Assembly: GCF_035825295.1 (NCBI RefSeq)
Contig: NZ_JAYMGI010000002.1
Location: 6,563,501-6,627,500 of the forward strand
Length of the DNA: 64,000 nt
DNA from: Actinacidiphila sp. DG2A-62
GTDB lineage: Bacteria > Actinomycetota > Actinomycetes > Streptomycetales > Streptomycetaceae
Reading direction: 5' to 3'
In this document: positions 54,303 to 63,798 of the stretch, piece after piece
How positions within the stretch are numbered: position 1 is the stretch's first letter
How the letters are laid out: every line of letters begins with the position of its first letter
Translations under genes and position numbers: made by a program
The notes under the pieces: generated by a model
The model's database searches: none
The model's input: only the letters and a program-made list of their open reading frames with translations
Told to the model about the DNA's origin: nothing

Positions 54303-54410
54303 GGCGCGACGCGAACGACCCGGGAAGACCCGGGGAAGACCCGGGAAGCCTGCGCAAGACCGCCGTGACACCGCCGTGAGACCCCGTGAAGAAGCGAAAG
54401 AAGAGACCCG

Positions 54411-55208
<798 letters not shown>

Positions 55209-55272
55209 CCGCGGTACGGCCACGGTCGGGTGGCAGGTGCCGCGGACGGGCCGCGCGGACCCCCGCACGCCG

Positions 55273-55278
55273 TAGCAT
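55273..55278 (+). promoter_or_regulatory. -10 element of the TetR gene at 55.3 kb
   Basis: TAGCAT is seven bases before ATG 55286, with no Shine-Dalgarno sequence; a leaderless transcript starting at 55286 is likely. Confidence 0.4.
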
Positions 55279-55285
55279 GGCCGGC

Positions 55286-55891
55286 ATGGAACGCGTGCTG
55301 ACGGCGCGGGGAGCCGCCACCCGGGCCAGGATCATCAAAGGGGCGGTCGAGCTGATGCGCCGCCACGGCCCGGCCAACGTCGGTCTCGACGACATCAGGG
55401 CCGCCACCGCCACCAGCAAGAGCCAGCTCTTCCACTACTTCCCCGACGGGAAGTCGGACCTGCTGCTCGCTGTCGCGGCCTACGAGGCCGAGCAGGTCCT
55501 CGCCGACCAGCAGCCCATGCTCGGCGACCTCACCGACTGGGCGCGGTGGGAGGCCTGGCGGGACCGCGTCGTCGAGCGCTACCGCACCCAGGGCCGCAAC
55601 TGCGCGCTGACCGCGCTCACCGCGCAGCTCGGACTGTCCGACCCGGCCACCCGCACCGTCATCAACGGCATGTACGCCACCTGGCGCGGCTTCCTCGCCG
55701 ACGGCGTCCGGGCGCTGGCCGCGGCCGGCCAGACCGCCCCCGGCGCCGACCCCGACCGCATCGCCACCACGCTGCTGACCGCGATCTCCGGCGGCGCGAC
55801 GATGCTCCAGGCGACCGACGACATCCGCTACCTGGAGACGGCGCTGTCCGACGTGCTGGAGACATTCCGGCCGCCGCGGCAGGACGGCTGA
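55286..55891 (+). CDS. TetR-family regulator, probable repressor of the SDR gene
   Basis: The product has 201 residues from ATG 55286; an ATG at 55277 would add three residues but lies inside the -10 element. The helix-turn-helix is GAATRARIIKGAVELMRRHG and IRAATATSKSQLFHYFPDGKS. The C-terminal half (LTAQLGLSDPATRTVINGMY) is of the TetR_C type found in regulators of reductases. It follows the SDR gene by 77 bases, and the palindromic sites upstream of that gene are likely targets (inference). Confidence 0.88.
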   Translation: MERVLTARGAATRARIIKGAVELMRRHGPANVGLDDIRAATATSKSQLFHYFPDGKSDLLLAVAAYEAEQVLADQQPMLGDLTDWARWEAWRDRVVERYRTQGRNCALTALTAQLGLSDPATRTVINGMYATWRGFLADGVRALAAAGQTAPGADPDRIATTLLTAISGGATMLQATDDIRYLETALSDVLETFRPPRQDG

Positions 55892-55920
55892 CCGGAGGGC
55901 CGGGAGCCCGGCCCGCGCCG

Positions 55921-55950
55921 GCGATCGGCGGCGGTCGGCGGCGGTCGGCG
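55921..55950. repeat. Short tandem repeat GGCGGTCGGC in an intergenic gap
   Basis: GATCGGCGGCGGTCGGCGGC is followed by another GGTCGGCGGC, about three copies of a 10-base unit. It lies in the 145-base gap between the TetR gene and the convergent ABC permease. There is no other feature in the gap. Confidence 0.6.
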
Positions 55951-56036
55951 GCACAGATCCCGCGGTCGCGGGGCGTCGGGGGCGCGGCCGGCGGCCGGAG
56001 CCCCGCGGCCCGCGCCGCGGGCTGACGACCCCCTCA

Positions 56037-57134
56037 TCAGGGATACGTCGACAGCGCCGCGACCAGCGCCGTGACCGGCACGACCACCGCCAGCAGCACC
56101 GCGGCCCGCAGCGCCACGGCCGCCCGCAGCACCGCGGGGGAGGCGGCGACCGCCTGGAGCGCCGCCCGCGGCTCGGCGCGCGCGTCCCTGGTCGCGCCCA
56201 GCGTCAGCGCGGACGTGGCCAGCACGCACACCGCGATCAGCGCGGCGGCGAAGGAGGTCACCGGGCCGAGCCGGTGCGCGCCGTCCCAGGCGGCGGCAGC
56301 GGCGGCGGCCGTCGCCGTCAGCAGCCCCAGCGGGGAGCCGATCCCGCGTGCCTCGTGCTGCATCGCCCGGCCCGCGAGCAGCCGCACCGCGCCGGGGCGG
56401 TACGCCGCGAGCAGCCGGCCGCACAGATGGACGGTTCCGGGGCCGGCCAGCACCAGTCCCGCCGCGGTGACCACCCAGCCCGCCAGCGCCAGCGGCGGGA
56501 TCGAGCCGAGACCGCTGGGCAGCGGCATCCCGTGGCCGCGCGGCGCGCCGACCTGGAGCGCCAGGCCGACGGCGACCAGGCTCACGCCCCACGGCAGGGT
56601 GCCCGGCGCGTCGTGCCGGGCGGGCCGCTCCTCGCGCAGCGCCACCGTCGTGGCCGCCGCGGCGGCCACCGGCACCAGGGCCAGCAGCGTCGCCGCGCCC
56701 GCGGGCGGCAGCGACCTGCCCCGCGCCAGCAGCCCGGGGCCGACGCCGTGCCACGCGGTGCCGGTGACGTCGCCGCGCAGCTGGAGGAAGACCAGCAGGG
56801 CGAGCGCGCTGCCGGCCGCGCAGACCAGCGCGGCGCTCGCCGCCGCCACCGCCACCACACCGGCCCGGCCCAGGCCGACCGCCGACAGCCCCAGGCGCGG
56901 CCACCGCGCCGGCTGCGCCCGCGCGACCGCGACCGCGAGCTGCACGGTCACCACCGCCGGCACCACGCACCACACCAGCCGTACCACCGCGTGGCCCGCG
57001 CCGCCGGGATGCGCCAGCCCCCAGGCCAGCGACGACAGCAGCAGCAGACCGGTGCCGGCCGACGCGGCGGCCACCAGCAGCCACCGGCCCGCCGCCCGCG
57101 CCCCGGACCCGCGCAGCACCCGCAGACTCAGCAC
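56037..57134 (-). CDS. Putative ABC exporter membrane protein
   Basis: The product has 365 residues, very rich in Ala, Leu, Val and Gly, with about ten hydrophobic segments (LLVAAASAGTGLLLLSSLAW, LVWCVVPAVVTVQLAVAVA, ALVCAAGSALALLVFL, TLLALVPVAAAAATTVAL, TSFAAALIAVCVLATSALTL). There is no motif beyond that, but it is preceded by an ATPase gene on the same strand with a 52-base gap, so it is probably its permease. A shorter, FtsX-less form of a macrolide-type exporter is possible; the substrate is unknown. Confidence 0.7.
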   Translation of the reverse strand: MLSLRVLRGSGARAAGRWLLVAAASAGTGLLLLSSLAWGLAHPGGAGHAVVRLVWCVVPAVVTVQLAVAVARAQPARWPRLGLSAVGLGRAGVVAVAAASAALVCAAGSALALLVFLQLRGDVTGTAWHGVGPGLLARGRSLPPAGAATLLALVPVAAAAATTVALREERPARHDAPGTLPWGVSLVAVGLALQVGAPRGHGMPLPSGLGSIPPLALAGWVVTAAGLVLAGPGTVHLCGRLLAAYRPGAVRLLAGRAMQHEARGIGSPLGLLTATAAAAAAAWDGAHRLGPVTSFAAALIAVCVLATSALTLGATRDARAEPRAALQAVAASPAVLRAAVALRAAVLLAVVVPVTALVAALSTYP

Positions 57135-57186
57135 ACCGCCACCTCCTGCCGTGCCGGGGCCGTCAGCGCTGCGCGCGCGGCCGGGG

Positions 57187-57912
57187 TCATACCGCGGCCG
57201 GCCGGGGGTCGGGGGACTCGCGGTCCTGGAGCGGCATGGGAGTGCCGGGCCGGCCGTCGACCAGGCTCAGGACGCGGTCGGCGGGCGCCGCGGTGTCCGG
57301 GTCGCCGGTGGCCAGCACCACGGTGATGCCGTGCGAGCGGGCCGCGCTGACCAGCGTGCGCAGCACGTGCGCCCGGTCGGCGCGGTGCAGCGGGGCGGTC
57401 GGCTCGTCGGCGAAGACCACGTCGGGCCCGCTCACCAGCGCCCGGGCCACCGCGACCCGCTGGCGCTGCGGCGGCGTCAGCTCGGCCGGGCGGCGGCGGG
57501 CGACCGCGCCGATGTCCAGGCGCCCCAGCCACTCCTGCGCGGTGGCCCGCGACGCCCGGTGGCCGTCGCCGCGCAGCAGCAGCGGCAGTGCCGCGTTCTC
57601 CCACGCGGTCAGCTCCGGCAGCAGGTGCGCGGCGCCCTCGACCCAGCCGAAGCGGTCCCGGCGCAGCGCCTCGCGGGCCGGCTCCGCCAGGGTGTGCACC
57701 GGCGCGCTGTTGAACCACACCTCGCCCTCGTCCGGCACCAGCTGTCCGGACAGGCAGCGCAGCAGCGTCGACTTGCCCGCGCCGTGCGGGCCGACCACGG
57801 CGAGGATCTCCCCGGCGCGGACGTTGACCGACACGCCCTGCAGCGCGGGCGCGCCCCCGTGCGCGTGCCGCAGGGCGCGGGCCCAGAGCACGTCGTTGTC
57901 CGGCGGTGCCAT
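57187..57912 (-). CDS. ABC transporter ATP-binding protein with degenerate signature motif
   Basis: The product has 241 residues. Walker A GPHGAGKST, Walker B DVVFADEPTAPL and the order of motifs are normal for LolD/MacB-type ATPases. The signature, usually LSGGQ, reads LTPPQRQRVAVARAL. The H-loop residue after VVLATGDPDTA is also not histidine (TGD instead of TH D). Both changes suggest weakened ATP hydrolysis. It is paired with the downstream membrane protein gene. ATG 57912 is 177 bases from the aminotransferase end; that gap (57913-58089) has no feature I can name. Confidence 0.85.
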   Translation of the reverse strand: MAPPDNDVLWARALRHAHGGAPALQGVSVNVRAGEILAVVGPHGAGKSTLLRCLSGQLVPDEGEVWFNSAPVHTLAEPAREALRRDRFGWVEGAAHLLPELTAWENAALPLLLRGDGHRASRATAQEWLGRLDIGAVARRRPAELTPPQRQRVAVARALVSGPDVVFADEPTAPLHRADRAHVLRTLVSAARSHGITVVLATGDPDTAAPADRVLSLVDGRPGTPMPLQDRESPDPRPAAV

Positions 57913-58089
57913 GCGGGTACCTCCGCGGTAGCGAGACTCTCCCCCGCCACGGTAGGCACCGGGGGGCCGTCCCGCTTCCGCACGCGGCCCGCGCGGCCGC
58001 CGTTTCGCCCGAACGAAGTACGCCGCGGGGCTCAGCGGCGCCGCTGGGCCCCGCGCTCCCCCGCCGCCGGGCCGCCGCCCGTCGCCGGG

Positions 58090-59460
58090 TCAGAGCTTGG
58101 ACCACGCGTCGGTCAGGACGCCCCGCAGGATCGACTCGATCTCGTCGAAGAGCGCCTGGTCGGCGATCAGCGGGGGCGCCAGCTGCACCACCGGGTCGCC
58201 GCGGTCGTCGGCGCGGCAGTACAGGCCGTTCTCGAACAGCGAACCGGACAGGAAGCCGTACAGCACCCGCTCGACCTCCTCCTCGCTGAAGGTCTCCTTG
58301 GTCGCCTTGTCCTTGACCAGCTCGATCCCGTAGAAGTAGCCGTCGCCGCGGACGTCGCCGACGATCGGCAGGTCGCGCAGCCGCTCCAGGGTGGCGCGGA
58401 AGGCCGCCTCGTTGTCCAGGACGTGCCGGTTGAGGCCCTCGCGCTCGAAGATGTCCAGGTTGGCCAGGCCCACGGCCGCCGACACCGGGTGGCCGCCGAA
58501 GGTGTAGCCGTGCAGGAAGGTCGTGGTGCCGCGGTAGAACGGCTCGGCGATCCGGTCGGAGACCACGCACGCGCCGATCGGGGAGTAGCCGGAGGTCATG
58601 CCCTTGGCGCAGGTGATCATGTCCGGCACGAAGTCGAACTTCTCGCACGCGAACATCGTGCCGAGCCGGCCGAACGCGCAGATCACCTCGTCGGAGACCA
58701 GCAGCACGCCGTACCGGTCGCAGATCTCGCGGACCCGCTGGAAGTAGCCGGGCGGCGGCGGGAAGCAGCCGCCCGCGTTCTGCACCGGCTCCAGCACCAC
58801 CGCGGCGACGGTGTCCGCGCCCTCGAAGAGGATCTGCTGCTCGATCTGGTCGGCGGCCCAGCGGCCGAACGCCACCGGGTCGTCGCCGTGCAGCGGCGCC
58901 CGGTAGATGTTGGTGTTCGGCACCTTGCGGGCGCCGGGCACCAGCGGCTCGAACGGCGCCTTGAGCGCGGGCAGGCCGGTGATGGACAGCGCGCCCTGCG
59001 GGGTGCCGTGGTAGGCCACGGCCCGGGAGATCACCTTGTACTTCGTCGGGTTGCCGGTCAGCTTGTGGTACTGCTTGGCCAGCTTCCAGGCGGTCTCCAC
59101 CGCCTCGCCGCCGCCGGTGGTGAAGAAGACCTTGTTCAGGTCGCCGGGAGCGTAGTGGGCCAGCCGCTCGGCCAGCTCCACCGCCTTGGGGTGGGCGTAG
59201 CCCCAGATCGGGAAGTAGGCCAGCTCCGCGGCCTGCCGCGCGGCGGTCTCGGCCAGCTCGCGGCGGCCGTGCCCGGCGTTGACCACGAACAGGCCGGACA
59301 GCCCGTCGATGTACCGCTTGCCGCGGTCGTCGTACACCGAGGCGCCCTCGCCGCGCACGATGGTCGGCACCGGGCCGGACTCGTACGAGGACATGCGGGT
59401 GAAGTGCATCCACAGGTGGTCGTACGCGCTGCGGGACAGGTCGTCGTTGGCTGCGCTCAT
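58090..59460 (-). CDS. gabT: Class III aminotransferase, probable 4-aminobutyrate or diamine/polyamine:pyruvate type
   Basis: The product has 456 residues. PLP enzyme features are FFTTGGGEAVETAWKLA, AYHGTPQGALSITG, VLEPVQNAGGCFPPPPGY, the aspartate motif LLVSDEVICAFGRLGTMFA, and the PLP lysine in CAKGMTSGYSPIGA. It is more like omega-amino acid/putrescine transaminases than classic GabT, and its neighbours (Lrp, aldehyde dehydrogenase, polyamine-binding lipoprotein) support polyamine or GABA catabolism. ATG 59460 is two bases from the Lrp gene stop, so the two are cotranscribed. Confidence 0.88.
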   Translation of the reverse strand: MSAANDDLSRSAYDHLWMHFTRMSSYESGPVPTIVRGEGASVYDDRGKRYIDGLSGLFVVNAGHGRRELAETAARQAAELAYFPIWGYAHPKAVELAERLAHYAPGDLNKVFFTTGGGEAVETAWKLAKQYHKLTGNPTKYKVISRAVAYHGTPQGALSITGLPALKAPFEPLVPGARKVPNTNIYRAPLHGDDPVAFGRWAADQIEQQILFEGADTVAAVVLEPVQNAGGCFPPPPGYFQRVREICDRYGVLLVSDEVICAFGRLGTMFACEKFDFVPDMITCAKGMTSGYSPIGACVVSDRIAEPFYRGTTTFLHGYTFGGHPVSAAVGLANLDIFEREGLNRHVLDNEAAFRATLERLRDLPIVGDVRGDGYFYGIELVKDKATKETFSEEEVERVLYGFLSGSLFENGLYCRADDRGDPVVQLAPPLIADQALFDEIESILRGVLTDAWSKL

Positions 59461-59462
59461 GG

Positions 59463-59942
59463 CTATCGGGTTCCCCAGGTGTAGGTCTGCTTGCGGAGCT
59501 TGAGATAGACGAAACTCTCGGTCGAGCGCACGCCCGGGAGTGCGCGGATGCGCTTGTTGATCATCTCCAGCAGGTGGTCGTCGTCCTCGCAGACGATCTC
59601 CACCAGCAGGTCGAAGGAGCCCGCGGTCAGCACCACGTACTCCACCTCGTCCAGCGCGGCGAGCGCCTCGGCCACCGGGTCCGTGTCGCCCTCGACGGTG
59701 ATCCCGACCATCGCCTGGCGGCGGAATCCCACCGTCAGCGGGTCGGTGACGGCGACGATCTGCATCACGCCCTGCTCCAGCAGCCGCTGCACCCGCTGGC
59801 GCACCGCGGCCTCCGACAGGCCCACCGCCTTGCCGATCGCCGCGTACGGGCGGCGCCCGTCCTCCTGGAGCTGCTCGATGATCGCTTTCGACACCGCGTC
59901 CACCTGATGAGGGGAGGCGCCGTTCCTGTCACGCGTGGCCAC
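59463..59942 (-). CDS. Lrp/AsnC-family regulator of the aminotransferase/aldehyde dehydrogenase genes
   Basis: The product has 159 residues from GTG 59942. The winged helix is VDAVSKAIIEQLQEDGRRPY, AIGKAVGLSEAAVRQRVQRL. The C-terminal RAM domain follows (MVGITVEGDTDPVAEALAAL, YVVLTAGSFDLLVEIVCED), ending SFVYLKLRKQTYTWGTR. Such Lrp proteins next to gabT/ald genes sense amino acids. CACAGT seven bases upstream of the start suggests a leaderless mRNA; no Shine-Dalgarno sequence is present. It is divergent from the aldehyde dehydrogenase with an operator-like repeat between. Confidence 0.88.
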   Translation of the reverse strand: MATRDRNGASPHQVDAVSKAIIEQLQEDGRRPYAAIGKAVGLSEAAVRQRVQRLLEQGVMQIVAVTDPLTVGFRRQAMVGITVEGDTDPVAEALAALDEVEYVVLTAGSFDLLVEIVCEDDDHLLEMINKRIRALPGVRSTESFVYLKLRKQTYTWGTR

Positions 59943-60014
59943 GGGGACCACTGTGCAGGAGAGGTCGACGGTCCCGCAAGCCCCGCACGATGAAATTCGC
60001 AGTCGAACGAAGCT

Positions 60015-60028
60015 GATTCCACTGAATC
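60015..60028. promoter_or_regulatory. Inverted repeat in the Lrp/aldehyde dehydrogenase divergent promoter region
   Basis: GATTC-CACT-GAATC is a perfect 5-bp inverted repeat with a 4-base spacer, in the 202-base space between the divergent start codons. The area is unusually A+T-rich for this genome. Lrp proteins bind such short, imperfectly symmetric sites; autoregulation is likely but unproven. Confidence 0.4.
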
Positions 60029-60144
60029 GGTTGTTCGGCCGGTGTGGGTGTGTCGAATACGGCAGTGCTGCGGTTAAGCTGGGAGTCATCTCAGTACGTG
60101 GACAACGATCCGACATCCGCCGGCAGCACCAGGGAGCAAGCGCC

Positions 60145-61590
60145 GTGACCGAACTCCGCACTCTGCGCAACTACATCGACGGAGAATTCCGCGACGCCGC
60201 GGACGGGGCCACCACCGAGGTGATCGACCCGGTGACCGGACAGGCGTACGCGACCGCCCCCCGCTCCGGGCAGGCCGACGTCGACGCGGCGATGGCGGCG
60301 GCCCGGGCCGCGTTCCCCGGCTGGCGGGACACCACGCCCGCCGAGCGGCAGAAGGCGCTGCTGCGGATCGCCGACGCCGTCGAGGCGCGCGCCGACGAAC
60401 TGGTCGCGGTCGAGAGCCGCAACACCGGCAAGCCGCTCGCGCTGACCGCCAGCGAGGAGGTGCCGCCGATGGTCGACCAGATCCGCTTCTTCGCCGGCGC
60501 CGCCCGGATGCTGGAGGGCCGCTCGGCCGGCGAGTACATGGAGGGCATGACCTCGATCGTGCGGCGCGAGCCGGTCGGGGTGTGCGCGCAGGTCGCGCCG
60601 TGGAACTACCCGATGATGATGGCGGTGTGGAAGTTCGCGCCGGCCATCGCGGCCGGCAACACCGTCGTGCTCAAGCCCTCGGACACCACGCCCGACTCCA
60701 CCGTGCTGCTCGCCGAGATCCTCGGCGGCATCCTGCCCAAGGGCGTGTTCAACGTGATCTGCGGCGACCGCGACACCGGCCGGATGATGGTGGAGCACCC
60801 GGTGCCCGCGATGGCCTCCATCACCGGCTCGGTCCGGGCCGGCAAGGAGGTCGCCGGGTCCGCCGCGCGGGACGTCAAGCGGGTGCACCTGGAGCTGGGC
60901 GGCAAGGCGCCGGTCGTGGTCTTCGACGACCTGGACAGCGAGGCCATCGCCAAGGCCGTCGAGGACATCGCGGTCGCCGGCTTCTTCAACGCCGGCCAGG
61001 ACTGCACCGCCGCCACCCGCGTGCTGGTGCAGGAGTCGATCCGCGAGGAGTTCACCGCCGCCCTCACCAAGGCCGCGGCCGGCACCAAGACCGGGCGGCC
61101 GGACGAGGAGGACGTGCTCTACGGGCCGCTCAACAACGCCCGCCAGCTCGCCCAGGTCAGCGGCTTCATCGAGCGGCTGCCCGCGCACGCCAAGGTGGAG
61201 ACCGGTGGCCACCGGGTCGGCGAGACCGGCTACTTCTACGCCCCCACCGTCGTCTCCGGGCTGCGCCAGGACGACGAGATCATCCAGCAGGAGGTCTTCG
61301 GCCCGGTCATCACCGTGCAGTCCTTCACCGACGAGGACCAGGCCGTGGAGTGGGCGAACGGCGTGGACTACGCGCTGGCGTCCTCGGTGTGGACCAAGGA
61401 CCACGGCCGCGCGATGCGGATGTCCAAGAAGCTGGACTTCGGCTGCGTGTGGATCAACACCCACATCCCGCTGGTCGCCGAGATGCCGCACGGCGGCTTC
61501 AAGCAGTCCGGCTACGGCAAGGACCTGTCGGCGTACGGCTTCGAGGACTACACCCGGATCAAGCACGTGATGACCTCGCTGGACGTGTGA
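60145..61590 (+). CDS. Aldehyde dehydrogenase, gamma-aminobutyraldehyde dehydrogenase type
   Basis: The product has 481 residues. GTG 60145 has GGGAG nine bases upstream; an upstream ATG would add 70 residues without similarity. NAD(P)-binding WNYPMMMAVWKFAPAIAAGN, SITGSVRAGKEV, catalytic Glu in ELGGKAPVVVFDDLD and Cys in FFNAGQDCTAATRV are in place. PHGGFKQSGYGKDLSAYGFE is typical of the YdcW/PatD branch, which oxidises 4-aminobutanal from putrescine to GABA. It would act after a diamine aminotransferase such as the divergent one. A strong terminator follows. Confidence 0.92.
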   Translation: MTELRTLRNYIDGEFRDAADGATTEVIDPVTGQAYATAPRSGQADVDAAMAAARAAFPGWRDTTPAERQKALLRIADAVEARADELVAVESRNTGKPLALTASEEVPPMVDQIRFFAGAARMLEGRSAGEYMEGMTSIVRREPVGVCAQVAPWNYPMMMAVWKFAPAIAAGNTVVLKPSDTTPDSTVLLAEILGGILPKGVFNVICGDRDTGRMMVEHPVPAMASITGSVRAGKEVAGSAARDVKRVHLELGGKAPVVVFDDLDSEAIAKAVEDIAVAGFFNAGQDCTAATRVLVQESIREEFTAALTKAAAGTKTGRPDEEDVLYGPLNNARQLAQVSGFIERLPAHAKVETGGHRVGETGYFYAPTVVSGLRQDDEIIQQEVFGPVITVQSFTDEDQAVEWANGVDYALASSVWTKDHGRAMRMSKKLDFGCVWINTHIPLVAEMPHGGFKQSGYGKDLSAYGFEDYTRIKHVMTSLDV

Positions 61591-61597
61591 TCGGTCC

Positions 61598-61636
61598 CGC
61601 GTCCCGGGCCGGGGGTTCCTCCCGGCCCGGGACGCG
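61598..61636. terminator. Bidirectional hairpin terminator
   Basis: CGCGTCCCGGGCCGGG and CCCGGCCCGGGACGCG form a perfect 16-bp stem with a 7-base loop, between the convergent aldehyde dehydrogenase and phosphodiesterase genes. Confidence 0.85.
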
Positions 61637-61645
61637 GCGTCCCGC

Positions 61646-62341
61646 TCAGGCCCGGCGGGCGATCATGCGGCGCAGCGCGCCCAGCCGGTTGGTCGTCACC
61701 GCGTCGACGCCCAGGTCCAGCAGCCGCAGCATCGAGCGCTCCCAGTCCGCCGTCCACGCCGCCACCAGCAGGTCGTGCTCGCGCGCCCAGGCGACGGTGG
61801 CCGGGTCCACGAGGCCGAACCGCAGGTTGAGCCAGCGCGGCCGCAGCTCGTCCAGCAGCCGCGGGGCCGGCCGCAGCGAGGTCTTCCAGGTCAGGGCGAT
61901 CTCGGCGTCGGCGTCCAGCGCCCGGACCCGGCGCAGCGCCGCCAGCCCGCCGCAGTAGTACGCCCGCGGCCCCAGGCCCGCGGCGCGCACCGCCTCGACC
62001 GTCGGCTCCGCCTGCTCGGCGTCGGTCAGGTCCAGCAGCACCCGGGCCCGGCCGCCGTCGCGCAGCGCCGCCAGCGCCTCGGAAAGGTCGGGCACCCCGC
62101 CGCCGGTGGCCTCGGCCACCTCGTCGCGGGTCAGCGACGTGACCGCCTTCCGCACGCCCCACAGCCGCTCCAGCGTGGGATCGTGCAGCAGCACCGGCAC
62201 CCCGTCCGAGGTCATCCGCACGTCGACCTCCACCACGTCCGCGCCCTTGCGCAGCGCCGAACGCAGCGACGGCAGGGTGTTCTCGCGCAGCGCGTACGGG
62301 TCGCCGCGGTGGGCGATCGCCAGCGCCCGCGCGCCGCTCAC
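61646..62341 (-). CDS. Glycerophosphodiester phosphodiesterase
   Basis: The product has 231 residues. The GDPD motif is clear: IAHRGDPYALRENTLPSLRS with catalytic HR and E, GADVVEVDVRMTSDGVPVLLHD with the metal-binding E.D and second histidine, and GVDAVTTNRLGALRRMI at the end. There is no signal peptide, so it is cytoplasmic. It would release glycerol 3-phosphate from deacylated phospholipids. GTG overlaps the stop of the adenosine-deaminase-family gene (GTGA), so it is translationally coupled to it, an unusual functional pair. Confidence 0.9.
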   Translation of the reverse strand: MSGARALAIAHRGDPYALRENTLPSLRSALRKGADVVEVDVRMTSDGVPVLLHDPTLERLWGVRKAVTSLTRDEVAEATGGGVPDLSEALAALRDGGRARVLLDLTDAEQAEPTVEAVRAAGLGPRAYYCGGLAALRRVRALDADAEIALTWKTSLRPAPRLLDELRPRWLNLRFGLVDPATVAWAREHDLLVAAWTADWERSMLRLLDLGVDAVTTNRLGALRRMIARRA

Positions 62342-63393
62342 GCGTGCGCCGCGGCGTAGGCGTCGATCTCCGCCGCCAGCCGGGCCTTGCCCGCGGCGTC
62401 GAGGAAGGACACCTCCACCGCGGTCTTCGCCAGCGCCGCGACGCCCGCCCGGTCCAGCCCGAGCAGCCGCGCCGCCACCGCGTACTCGGTGTTCAGGTCG
62501 GTGCCGAACATCGGCGGGTCGTCGCTGTTGACGGTGACCGGCACGCCCGCCTCGACCATGCGGCGTATCGGGTGCTCCTCCAGCGTGGCCACCGCGCGGG
62601 TGGCGATGTTGGAGGTGGGGCAGACCTCCAGCGGGATACGGTGCTCGGCCAGGTACTCCAGCAGCCGCGGGTCCCGCACCGCGCTGGTGCCGTGCCCGAT
62701 CCGCTCCGCGCCCAGTTCGAGCAGCGCGTCCCAGATCGTCTGCGGCCCGGTGGTCTCGCCCGCGTGCGGCACGCTGTGCAGGCCCTCGGCGCGGGCGCGG
62801 TCGAAGAACGGCTTGAACTGCGGCCGCGGCACCCCGATCTCCGGCCCGCCGAGGCCGAACGACACCAGCCCCTCGGGCCGCAGGTCCAGCGCCAGGTGCG
62901 CGGTCTCCTCCGCCGAGGCCAGGCCCGCCTCGCCGGGGATGTCGAAGCACCAGCGCAGCGCCACCCCCAGCTCCGACTCCGCGGCCTTGCGCGCGTCCTC
63001 TATCGCCTCCATGAACGCCTGCTCCGGGATGCCGCGCCGGGTCGAGCTGTACGGGGTCACCGTCAGCTCGGCGTAGCGGATGTTCTGCCGGGCCATGTCG
63101 CGCGCCACCTCGAAGGTGAGCAGGCGTACGTCCTCGGCGTCCCGGATCAGGTCCACCACCGACAGGTAGACCTGGATGAAGTGCGCGAAGTCGCGGAAGG
63201 TGAAGTAGTCCACGAGCGCGGCGGGGTCGGCGGGGACCGCGGAGTCCGGGTGCCGTGCGGCCAGTTCCGCGACGATCCGCGGCGAGGCGGAGCCCACGTG
63301 GTGCACGTGCAGCTCGGCCTTCGGCAGCCCGGCGACGAAGGCGTCGAGGCCGTCGCCGGACCGCGGATCGGTGGCCGGTGCGAGGTCGGGCAT
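62338..63393 (-). CDS. Adenosine deaminase-family protein, possibly aminodeoxyfutalosine deaminase
   Basis: The product has 351 residues. The amidohydrolase metal site is seen in LPKAELHVHHVGSA (HxH), HAGE in SVPHAGETTG, the histidine in GHGTSAV and the paired aspartates in VTVNSDDPPMFG. The variant LHVHHVGS rather than the classical LHxHLDG marks a distinct branch. As I recall, characterised Streptomyces members of this branch deaminate 6-aminodeoxyfutalosine in menaquinone synthesis, so either substrate is possible. ATG 63393 has GGGAGGA upstream. It is followed by the phosphodiesterase gene. Confidence 0.88.
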   Translation of the reverse strand: MPDLAPATDPRSGDGLDAFVAGLPKAELHVHHVGSASPRIVAELAARHPDSAVPADPAALVDYFTFRDFAHFIQVYLSVVDLIRDAEDVRLLTFEVARDMARQNIRYAELTVTPYSSTRRGIPEQAFMEAIEDARKAAESELGVALRWCFDIPGEAGLASAEETAHLALDLRPEGLVSFGLGGPEIGVPRPQFKPFFDRARAEGLHSVPHAGETTGPQTIWDALLELGAERIGHGTSAVRDPRLLEYLAEHRIPLEVCPTSNIATRAVATLEEHPIRRMVEAGVPVTVNSDDPPMFGTDLNTEYAVAARLLGLDRAGVAALAKTAVEVSFLDAAGKARLAAEIDAYAAAHA

Positions 63394-63798
63394 GCGGGGG
63401 TCCTCCCGTGGGTGTCGTTGGTGGTGCGGCGGCACAGCAGTGCGGCGGCACAGCCGTACAGCGGTGCAGCAGCCGCAGCGGTGCCGCGGCGCGGCGGGGT
63501 CGTGCCGCGGCGGCGCGGTCGTGCCTGGTGGCGCGCGGTGCGGCGGGGTCGTGCCGCGTGCCCTGCGGCGGTGCCGCTCATCGTAGTGCGGCGGCGCCGG
63601 CCGGCCGCGGCCCGACCTGCTCCGCCTGTGGAAAACCTCCCCGGCGACGCCCTCGGCCCGACCGGCGGAAATGCAGATTTCGTCGCGTAACCAAAAGGCA
63701 ACAACGGAATCCCTTGTTGCCGCGCTGCTGCTCTGCCAGGATCGGCCACCGATCCGGACTTCGGCCACGCACCCCGGGTGCGCGCGAGGAGGCACAGG
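63394..63798. promoter_or_regulatory. 405-base divergent intergenic region with low-complexity repeats and an inverted repeat
   Basis: The first 200 bases (63415-63595) consist of degenerate copies of GTGCGGCGGCAC and GGCGGGGTCGTGCCG; no gene is supported. GGCAACAA (63697-63704) and TTGTTGCC (63714-63721) form a perfect 8-bp inverted repeat in an A+T-richer patch, 78 bases before the lipoprotein gene, likely an operator or promoter region. GAGGAGG precedes ATG 63799. Confidence 0.45.

Noticed and set aside
56071..59484. Plus-strand open frame of more than 1100 codons across the ABC genes and the aminotransferase
   Set aside because: It is antisense to three recognisable genes and has no motif or ribosome-binding site.
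63415..63595. CRISPR-like array in the repeats between the deaminase and lipoprotein genes
   Set aside because: The repeats are degenerate, G+C-only low complexity without spacers of constant length, and no cas gene is near.
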